A DNA stretch of 64,000 bases, taken from assembly GCF_002879885.1 (NCBI RefSeq), contig NZ_PNYA01000033.1, positions 1 to 64,000 on the forward strand. The letters are read 5' to 3'. The notes beneath the pieces are model-generated. The model saw only the letters and a list, made by a program, of their open reading frames with translations. It did not search any database and was not told the origin of the DNA. Below, piece by piece: positions 58,103-64,000 of the stretch. Both the position numbers and the translations under genes were made by a program. Source of the DNA: Trinickia dabaoshanensis (lineage in GTDB: Bacteria > Pseudomonadota > Gammaproteobacteria > Burkholderiales > Burkholderiaceae). Positions within the stretch are counted from its first letter, which is position 1, and every line of letters starts with the position of its first letter.

Positions 58103-58846
58103 ATGACAAAGAGAATTGCCCTCGTAACCGGCGGCATGGGCGGCATCGGCGAAGCGATCAGCATTAGGTTGCACGACGTCGGTCATGCCGTCGTCGTGAC
58201 CTATTCGCCGAGCAATACCGGCGCCGACGATTGGCTTGCAAAGATGGAAGCGACGGGCCGGCAATTTCGGGCGTATCCCGTCGACGTGGCGGACTACGCT
58301 TCGTGCCAGCGCTGCGCGGCCCAGATCAAGGCCGAGATCGGGCCGATCGACATTCTCGTCAACAACGCGGGCATCACGCGCGACTCGAGCTTCAAAAAGC
58401 TCGAGAAAGAGGCATGGGATGCGGTGCTGAGCACGAACCTCGATTCGGTGTTCAACATGACCAAGCAGTGGTACGAGGACATGACGACGCGAGGCTGGGG
58501 GCGAATCGTCAATATCTCGTCGGTCATCGGCTGCAAGGGCGGCTTCGGACAAACGAACTATGCGGCGGCCAAAGCGGGCATGCACGGCTTCACGAAGTCG
58601 CTCGCGCTGGAAGTGGCGCGCAAGGGCGTGACCGTCAACACCGTCTCGCCGGGTTTCATCGCGACGCGCATGGTCACGGCCGTGCCCGACGAGATCATGC
58701 AGTCGAAGATCTTGCCGGAGATTCCGGTCGGGCGCCTCGGCCAGCCCGAGGAAGTGGCAGCGCTGGTCGCCTACTTGTGTTCGCAAGACGCCGCCTTCGT
58801 AACGGGCGCCAACATCTCGATCAACGGTGGCCAACATCTGCAATGA
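58103..58846 (+). CDS. phbB: Acetoacetyl-CoA reductase
   Basis: Protein of 247 aa; SDR fold. VTGGMGGIGEA (N-terminal TGxxxGIG), NNAGITRD, catalytic Ser and YxxxK in ISSVIGCKGGFGQTNYAAAKAGMHG. It reduces acetoacetyl-CoA to (R)-3-hydroxybutyryl-CoA for polyhydroxybutyrate synthesis. Start with GAAGGAGAATCGAAG upstream. No phaA or phaC genes are beside it, so it is probably an extra copy. Family is firm; exact substrate is inferred. Confidence 0.9.
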   Translation: MTKRIALVTGGMGGIGEAISIRLHDVGHAVVVTYSPSNTGADDWLAKMEATGRQFRAYPVDVADYASCQRCAAQIKAEIGPIDILVNNAGITRDSSFKKLEKEAWDAVLSTNLDSVFNMTKQWYEDMTTRGWGRIVNISSVIGCKGGFGQTNYAAAKAGMHGFTKSLALEVARKGVTVNTVSPGFIATRMVTAVPDEIMQSKILPEIPVGRLGQPEEVAALVAYLCSQDAAFVTGANISINGGQHLQ

Positions 58847-59124
58847 CGCGCGCCGCTGGTAAAGCCACCATCCGATAAAACGGCCGCGAGCGGATGACGT
58901 CCGCCACGCATGGCCATCCCCGACCGGTACGCCTCTCGCCTTCGCAGCCGGTTACATCCACTCGCGCCGCGCGTCGGACACCGTCCTCGCGCGGCGCGAT
59001 CCTATCGTGTGACCGGTGTGCCCGCCGTGCCCGGCGCGCTCAGGCCAAGCGAGTCGTACCGCATGAGCCTCGGCATGTCGCTTGCAGTTGCGCCCGGGAA
59101 TCCACATAGAAAGGACCCCACCTC

Positions 59125-60864
59125 ATGCACTTTGCATCCGCGCGTGCCGCGCTCGCCGCCGCCCTGTTCTGCGCCGCCGCCTGCTGCGCCGCCAAACCGG
59201 CGCACCCGCGCGTACCTATCGGCGCGGCAAGCGAGCCGGTGCAATTGGCGCGCGCGGATCCCGCAGCCCCCGCGACCGAGCCCGCGCCGCCGTCCGAAAC
59301 GCTCGGCGAGCTTTACCGGGACGTCGAACTCGCGCATCTGTTTCCCGACAGCAAGACGTTCGCCGACATGATTCCGAACGAGTCACCCCAACGCATCGTT
59401 GCGGCCTATCGCGCCGCGCGAGACCAATCGGGCTTCAATCTGCACAAGTTCGTCGTGGCCCATTTCGACCCGCCCACGCACGATGCAAAGCCGTATGTGT
59501 CGGACCCGAAGGAAACGGTCGTCGAGCATATCGATACGCTCTGGGATGTGCTGACCCGCAAGCCCGACGCCGTACCGAATCCGTGGTCGTCGCTCTTGCC
59601 GCTGCCCGCGCCGTATGTCGTACCGGGCGGCCGCTTCGACGAGGTGTACTACTGGGATTCGTACTTCATCATGCTCGGCTTGGTCGCCAGCGGCCGGCAC
59701 GACCTCGCCGACGACGAACTGAAGAACTTCGCCGCCCTCATCGATCGCTACGGCCACATTCCGAACGGCAACCGCACGTACTATCTGAGCCGGTCGCAGC
59801 CGCCGTTTTTCTCGCAGATGGTGGGATTGCTCGCCGAACACGATGGCGAAAGCATCTATCTGCGATATCTGCCCGAGCTCAAAGCCGAGTACGACTATTG
59901 GATGAACGGCGCGGCGTCCTTGGGGCCGGGTCAGGCGAGCCGCCACGTCGTGAGATTGGCGGACGGCACGGTGCTCAATCGCTACTGGGACGAGCGGGCC
60001 GCGCCGCGCGACGAATCGTATCGAGAGGACGTCGCGACGGCGCATTCGATGCCTCGGCGCGACTCCGGAGAACTGTGGCGGGACCTGCGCGCGGGCGGAG
60101 AAACCGGCTGGGACTTCAGCTCCCGCTGGTTCGCCGACGACCGCACGCTCGCGACGATCGACGTCACCTCTCTCATCCCCGTCGATCTCAATTCGTTGCT
60201 TTACGGTCTGGAGCGGACGTTGGCGAAAGCCTATCAGTTGCAGGGCGACGCTTCGCGCGCGGAGAACTTCAACGCGCGAGCATCTGCGCGGGCCGATGCC
60301 ATCCGCCGCTTGCTCTGGGACCCGCGCATCGGCGCATTCGCGGATTACGATTTCGTACACGGCAAGTTGCTTGATCGACTGACGGCTGCGACGGCCTACC
60401 CATTGTTCGCGGGCGTCGCCTCGCGCAGCCAAGCGACCACGGTCGCGCAATCGATCCAGCGGGGCTTACTGCGCCCTGGGGGGATCGCGACGACCGAGGT
60501 CGACAGCGGCCAACAATGGGACGAGCCCAATGGCTGGGCCCCGCTGCAGTACCTCGCGGTGATCGGCCTGCGGCGCTATGGGCAGAGCGCGCTTGCGCGG
60601 ACCATCGCGACGCGCTGGATCCGCACCAACGTCGACTATTACGTACGCACGGGCAAGCTCGTGGAGAAATACGACATCGGCCGCAATGCCGGCCACGAAT
60701 CGGCCGGCGGCGGCGAGTACCCGTTACAGGATGGATTCGGCTGGACCAACGGCGTGCTGAGAGCCCTGCTCGTGCTCTACCCGCACGCCGTCGACGTCGA
60801 GCATGCGATTGCTGAGCATCAGGGTTCTAAATCCGCATCGGGTAAGTCGGGCGTCTCGATGTGA
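59125..60864 (+). CDS. treA: Periplasmic trehalase (GH37)
   Basis: Protein of 579 aa with an N-terminal export signal (about 1-25; the CC near 20-21 could be a lipobox). GH37 signatures: PGGRFDEVYYWDSYF from 167, catalytic D330 in GWDFSSRW, QWDEPNGWAP at 464-473 and catalytic E531 in GGGEYPLQDGFGW. It hydrolyses trehalose to glucose in the periplasm. The 3' end overlaps a minus-strand gene remnant (60819-61142) by 46 bp. Confidence 0.93.
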   Translation: MHFASARAALAAALFCAAACCAAKPAHPRVPIGAASEPVQLARADPAAPATEPAPPSETLGELYRDVELAHLFPDSKTFADMIPNESPQRIVAAYRAARDQSGFNLHKFVVAHFDPPTHDAKPYVSDPKETVVEHIDTLWDVLTRKPDAVPNPWSSLLPLPAPYVVPGGRFDEVYYWDSYFIMLGLVASGRHDLADDELKNFAALIDRYGHIPNGNRTYYLSRSQPPFFSQMVGLLAEHDGESIYLRYLPELKAEYDYWMNGAASLGPGQASRHVVRLADGTVLNRYWDERAAPRDESYREDVATAHSMPRRDSGELWRDLRAGGETGWDFSSRWFADDRTLATIDVTSLIPVDLNSLLYGLERTLAKAYQLQGDASRAENFNARASARADAIRRLLWDPRIGAFADYDFVHGKLLDRLTAATAYPLFAGVASRSQATTVAQSIQRGLLRPGGIATTEVDSGQQWDEPNGWAPLQYLAVIGLRRYGQSALARTIATRWIRTNVDYYVRTGKLVEKYDIGRNAGHESAGGGEYPLQDGFGWTNGVLRALLVLYPHAVDVEHAIAEHQGSKSASGKSGVSM

Positions 60865-61142
60865 TCCGGTTCGATATCGGCGTCGGGGGTCAGGGTCGAG
60901 TCGCCGTCCGCCGACGAGCGCTCGCCCGTCCCCGCGCGATCGGTGTCGCTCGCGAGTTCGGCGTCGCCCAATTCCAACGCATGCTCGTCCAACTCGGAGT
61001 CCTTATCGAACTCGTGACGCTTCGCCCCGGCGATGTCGCTTCCGCTATCGGACGAATCGCTCGGTCCCAGGGCCCCGGTCTCGCGGCCGCTCGCCTCCGA
61101 ATCGCCGCTTTACGGAAAGTTGTCTGGATCTAACGTACTCAT
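60819..61142 (-). pseudogene. Acidic low-complexity protein gene broken by TAA at codon 11
   Basis: From ATG 61142 (GAAGGAG upstream) the minus strand reads MSTLDPDNFP, then TAA at 61110-61112, and the same frame continues for 96 codons (SGDSEASGRETGALGPSDSS, later SDTDRAGTGERSSADGD and STLTPDADIEPDHIETPD) to TGA 60819-60821. Total length is exactly 108 codons with no other stop. It is strongly acidic, Asp/Ser/Glu-rich and probably disordered. I recall similar Burkholderia proteins but cannot name the family. No alternative start follows the stop, so it is likely silent. Confidence 0.65.
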
Positions 61143-61307
61143 AAAGTTTCTCCTTCGTTTCAATCGAATCGCTCCCTCCCAGGTCGAGCAACGCTCGCGC
61201 CTACGGCCGCGCCCCGGTGCAAGACATGGCGTCTCGGCACGCACGATGCGTGTTCATCGACGTGCCGCCGAAACGATGGGTTGGCGCTATCTAAACGGAG
61301 GACGATG

Positions 61308-61514
61308 ATGACCATTCACAGCGGAAAATCGCAGGACGAACGCGTCGCCGCGCGCAAGGGAGAGAAGCAGCGGGCGTTGGAGCAGCCCGGCGGCGACATG
61401 GCCGTCGACGGCACGCAAGCCGACGAAACGCACAGCAGCGGCGAGCTCTCCGAGACGGGCAAACGCGCCTGGCGCACGGGGTCCGGGATGGACGAAGGCG
61501 GGAAAAGCCGCTAA
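61308..61514 (+). CDS. Small hydrophilic protein (hypothetical)
   Basis: Protein of 68 aa, MTIHSGKSQDERVAARKGEK... ending AWRTGSGMDEGGKSR. Highly charged with no hydrophobic core, so it may be a stress-related or disordered protein. GGAGG sits 6 bases before ATG 61308. It is in the same strand and region as the second PRC-barrel gene (61653). Function unknown. Confidence 0.6.
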   Translation: MTIHSGKSQDERVAARKGEKQRALEQPGGDMAVDGTQADETHSSGELSETGKRAWRTGSGMDEGGKSR

Positions 61515-61652
61515 CGCCGCTGAAGCCGCTGAAGCGCAACGCACCCTCGTGGAACGCCCGTTGCTTACACATCGCTTGTCTCAAGCGCGGCGGCGAGGCT
61601 TCGTTACGGCCGCCGCGACCATCGCTCAACCGTATTCGATAGGAGATCCGAT

Positions 61653-62183
61653 ATGCGCACCCACAGCACATCGACCACGGGCGTCTCTCAATCTCAAGGC
61701 GCCCGCATCGTCGGCAAAGGGCCGGAAACCGCGGCGGGTCCGGGCCCCGATGTCATGGCCGCGAGCACCCTGGATGGCGACAAGATTCTCAGCACCGACG
61801 GCGAGGAAATCGGCAAGGTCAAGGAAATCATGCTCGACGTACAGGCCGGGCGCATCGCCTACGTCGTGATGTCGTGCGGCGGCTTCCTCGGCATCGGCGA
61901 CAAGCTGCTCGCGATCCCTTGGAACGCACTGACACTCGACACCACACGCAAGTGTTTCCTCGTGTCGCTGTCGTCCGAGCTCATCAAGAACGCCCCGGGT
62001 TTCGACAAGCAACACTGGCCCTCGATGGCCGACGCCACCTGGGCCACGTCCATCCATCAGTACTACGGACGCGAACCGTATTGGCGCAGCCTCGGCGCCG
62101 ATGACGAGTACGAGTCGGACTACGACGCCGCTCGCGACGATCTCGACCCGGACGCCCCCGAAGCGGGCGGCGTCAAGCTGTAA
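61653..62183 (+). CDS. PRC-barrel domain protein (paralogue 2)
   Basis: Protein of 176 aa with the same layout as the one at 56424: PRC-barrel at about 35-115 (MAASTLDGDKILSTDGEEIGKVKEIMLDVQAGRIAY, GGFLGIGDKLLAIPW). The C terminus is acidic (DDEYESDYDAARDDLDPDAPE). AGGAG precedes the ATG. A local duplication of a 5-kb interval boundary, or a dispersed copy, is suggested by the similarity. Confidence 0.85.
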   Translation: MRTHSTSTTGVSQSQGARIVGKGPETAAGPGPDVMAASTLDGDKILSTDGEEIGKVKEIMLDVQAGRIAYVVMSCGGFLGIGDKLLAIPWNALTLDTTRKCFLVSLSSELIKNAPGFDKQHWPSMADATWATSIHQYYGREPYWRSLGADDEYESDYDAARDDLDPDAPEAGGVKL

Positions 62184-62188
62184 ACCGC

Positions 62189-62220
62189 CGGCGGCCGCCG
62201 AAACCGATCGGCGGCCGCCG
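62189..62220. terminator. Perfect bidirectional hairpin, 12-bp stem
   Basis: CGGCGGCCGCCG occurs at 62189-62200 and again at 62209-62220, and the two arms pair with an 8-base loop (each arm also holds a NotI-type GCGGCCGC). It lies between the convergent PRC-barrel gene and the His-rich secreted-protein gene. Confidence 0.65.
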
Positions 62221-62240
62221 CGTCGAAGCGATCCCGCCGG

Positions 62241-62585
62241 TTAGGGCTTCGTCGAGGAAGCCGCTTCCGGATTGCTCGCCCCGCTCGCACCGCGAAGGTG
62301 GCGATGGTGGTGCTTCTTGTGCTTGTGCTTCATATGCATCGTGCCGCTGCTCGAGGCGTTGTCGTCCGACGGCGAGGCGGTGCTGCCCGGCGGCATCGTC
62401 GCGCCCTTGGTCCCGGTGGTGCCCTCGCTGCCGGGCGGCTGCTGCACGCCGGTCCCGGCCGCTCCCGGTCCGTTCGAATTGCCGCCCCCGTTCGCGTTCT
62501 GACCGAACGACGGTGCCGCCACCAAGCCAAGACCAGCCACGAGGGCCGATGCGATCAGTGTCCGATGCGCGATGCTCGATTTCAT
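62241..62585 (-). CDS. Secreted protein with a Met/His/Lys-rich patch
   Basis: Protein of 114 aa from ATG 62585. Signal peptide about 1-28 (...AAPSFG). The mature part is Gly/Asn/Ser/Pro/Thr-rich with a dense MHMKHKHKKHHHRHLRG patch near 86-102, which could bind metal. The ribosome-binding site AAGGAGGTGATTCC is almost a full match to the 16S rRNA end, so high expression is likely. Function unknown. Confidence 0.75.
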   Translation of the reverse strand: MKSSIAHRTLIASALVAGLGLVAAPSFGQNANGGGNSNGPGAAGTGVQQPPGSEGTTGTKGATMPPGSTASPSDDNASSSGTMHMKHKHKKHHHRHLRGASGASNPEAASSTKP

Positions 62586-62678
62586 TGGAATCACCTCCTT
62601 TAAATACAACGGCCATTGCGGCCCGGTACGCCGCACGAAATTCGGCGCAGGAGCTTTACGCCATGCAATGCGCATGCC

Positions 62679-64000
62679 TCAACGGTGCAGCTTCTTGCGC
62701 AGGCCTTCGACTTCGTCCGGTGTAACCGGCCGCGCCTGGTTGCCCCACGCATTGCGCACGAACGTCAGCACACGGGCCATCTCGGTGTCGTTGAGCTTGC
62801 CGATGAACGAGGGCATGCGCTCGGGCTTGGGGCCGCCGATCGTATGGGGGCTCTGGCCGCCGTTGATCAGCAGCCGGATCAGCGAAGTCGCGTGAGGTGC
62901 CACGACGATGGGATTACCGGCGAGCCGCGGAAATTTTCCGGGCTGGCCTTGCCCATCGGCCTCGTGGCAACGCGCGCAAAACGCGTTGTAAATGCCGGCC
63001 CCCGGATACTCCACCGAACCCGTGCGCAGGATATTCACGGTGGCCTCGCCTTTGGCCGGGTCCGTATCCACATGTCCGCTCTTCGCGCGCGGCGGCAGCG
63101 ATTTCAAATATGTGGCGATCGCGTGCAAATCGGCGTCGCTCATGTATTGCCCGCTGTCCTCCACCACTTCCACCATGCTGCCGAACGTCACGAGCCCACC
63201 GCCGTGTCCGTGGCGCAAGAAGCCGACGATGTCGTCTTCCGAGAACCGGCCCAGGCCTGAATCCGGATCGCCCGTCAAATTCGGCGCATACCAGTGATCG
63301 TTGGTGCCGCCCGTGAGATACAGCGGATCGCCCTCGTTGTAGCCGCGCTCCTCGTACGCTACTCCGCGCGGCGTGTGGCAAGCGCCGCAGTGGCCGAATG
63401 CCTGCACGAGATAGGCGCCGCGATTCCACTCGGCGCTGCGATCTTCCCGGGGACCGTAGCGCGAGTGCGGCACCATGAGCGAGTCCCAGGCGGCGAGTAC
63501 CCAGCGTTGATTGAACGGAAACGGCAGCTTGGTTTCAGGCGCCGGCTTGGCGACCGGTTTCACCCCATGCATGAAAAAGGCGTAAAGCGCGCGCATGTCG
63601 TCGTCGCTGATTTTGACGAACGAGCCGAACGGCATCGCGGGGTACAGATGCTTGCCCCCCGGCGCGATGCCGTCGCGCACCGCGCGGACGAAATCATCGT
63701 AGCTGTACTTGCCGATCCCGTAGACCGGGTCGGGCGTGATGTTGCTCGTCCATATCGTGCCGAACGGCGAGCCCATCGGCAGCCCCCCCGCGAACGCGGG
63801 CGAAGGCTTCGGCGGATTGCCGGTGGGCGCGTTGGTGTGACATCCCGCGCAGTCGGATAGATCGGCCAGATACTTCCCGCGGGCGATCAGCTGCGCGCTT
63901 GCCGTATCGTCGGCGCGGCAGAGCGCCGGAAAGGCGAGCGCACACAGCAAGGCGGCCCATGCGAAGCAACGTCGAAGCGGTCGAGCACTCGAGCCGGACA
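62679..64000 (-). CDS. Triheme cytochrome c subunit (alcohol/gluconate dehydrogenase type), 5' end outside window
   Basis: At least 423 aa. Three heme-binding motifs: CAGCH (about residue 35), CGACH (about 180) and CARCH (about 330), each followed by the Met-containing segments of class I cytochromes. The layout fits membrane-bound dehydrogenase cytochrome subunits (AdhB/GADH-like), which pass electrons to ubiquinone. An N-terminal signal region (ARPLRRCFAWAALLCALAFP) continues to the edge of the window, so the start probably lies beyond 64000. The dehydrogenase partner is not in view. Confidence 0.88.
   Translation of the reverse strand, partial: SGSSARPLRRCFAWAALLCALAFPALCRADDTASAQLIARGKYLADLSDCAGCHTNAPTGNPPKPSPAFAGGLPMGSPFGTIWTSNITPDPVYGIGKYSYDDFVRAVRDGIAPGGKHLYPAMPFGSFVKISDDDMRALYAFFMHGVKPVAKPAPETKLPFPFNQRWVLAAWDSLMVPHSRYGPREDRSAEWNRGAYLVQAFGHCGACHTPRGVAYEERGYNEGDPLYLTGGTNDHWYAPNLTGDPDSGLGRFSEDDIVGFLRHGHGGGLVTFGSMVEVVEDSGQYMSDADLHAIATYLKSLPPRAKSGHVDTDPAKGEATVNILRTGSVEYPGAGIYNAFCARCHEADGQGQPGKFPRLAGNPIVVAPHATSLIRLLINGGQSPHTIGGPKPERMPSFIGKLNDTEMARVLTFVRNAWGNQARPVTPDEVEGLRKKLHR

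Overview
The window is about 64 kb of GC-rich chromosomal DNA from a Burkholderiaceae bacterium, most like Paraburkholderia, Trinickia or Burkholderia. The evidence is the gene content and codon use: an H-NS-like protein with the GRGRAPAW core motif, small proteins of types I associate with Burkholderia, a DmdC-type acyl-CoA dehydrogenase beside ETF-ubiquinone oxidoreductase, many LysR/AraC regulators next to metabolic genes, and an EgtB/EgtD pair. I see no rRNA, tRNA, CRISPR array, plasmid origin or phage module, so this is mostly ordinary chromosome with one accessory left edge and one glycan locus.

Layout. 1-900 is the 3' end of an IS3-family transposase gene present as two tandem 450-bp copies; it interrupts a small conserved gene whose 5' part survives at 901-1019 (-). 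1.1-4.0 kb holds small membrane, secreted and hypothetical proteins, an orphan LexA-like box (2244-2259) and an H-NS-like protein with a duplicated DNA-binding motif. 4.2-10.2 kb has an APS kinase, an XRE/cupin regulator with a GNAT enzyme and a strong operator palindrome, and two divergent LysR pairs (quinone reductase and MFS exporter). 10.2-17 kb is a fatty-acid oxidation block on the minus strand (AraC regulator, acyl-CoA dehydrogenase, ETF-QO, thiolase, 3-hydroxyacyl-CoA dehydrogenase). 17-25 kb holds a GNAT protein, a class C beta-lactamase, AraC and LysR regulators, an aldo/keto reductase, and a GNAT/MocR divergent pair. 25-37.5 kb holds ergothioneine genes egtB-egtD (overlapping), a DUF72 protein, the helicase Lhr, an EAL phosphodiesterase with a C-terminal sensor region, CheV and an Lrp regulator.

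37.5-48.8 kb is a glycan locus: a PIG-L deacetylase, a divergent GT2, then a tightly coupled eight-gene plus-strand operon (GT4, GmhB-like phosphatase, GT9, carbamoyltransferase, GT2, GT9, GT4-like, UDP-glucuronate decarboxylase-like). The gene set suggests a carbamoylated, heptose- and pentose-containing surface glycan.

48.8-64 kb holds a zinc alcohol dehydrogenase gene broken by one in-frame TAA, an unusual ABC exporter fused to a degenerate histidine-kinase ATPase-like region and a response-regulator receiver domain (887 aa), transketolase, two PRC-barrel paralogues, a DUF2795 protein, acetoacetyl-CoA reductase, periplasmic trehalase, an acidic-protein gene broken by a TAA at codon 11, and a triheme cytochrome c that runs into the window edge. 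Several convergent gene pairs are separated by long perfect GC hairpins, and one structured hairpin lies alone in a 620-bp gap (57.2-57.8 kb).

The observations I rate most unusual are the ABC-HATPase-REC fusion, the carbamoyl-heptose glycan operon, the two TAA-interrupted genes and the cluster of nested operator dyads in divergent promoters.
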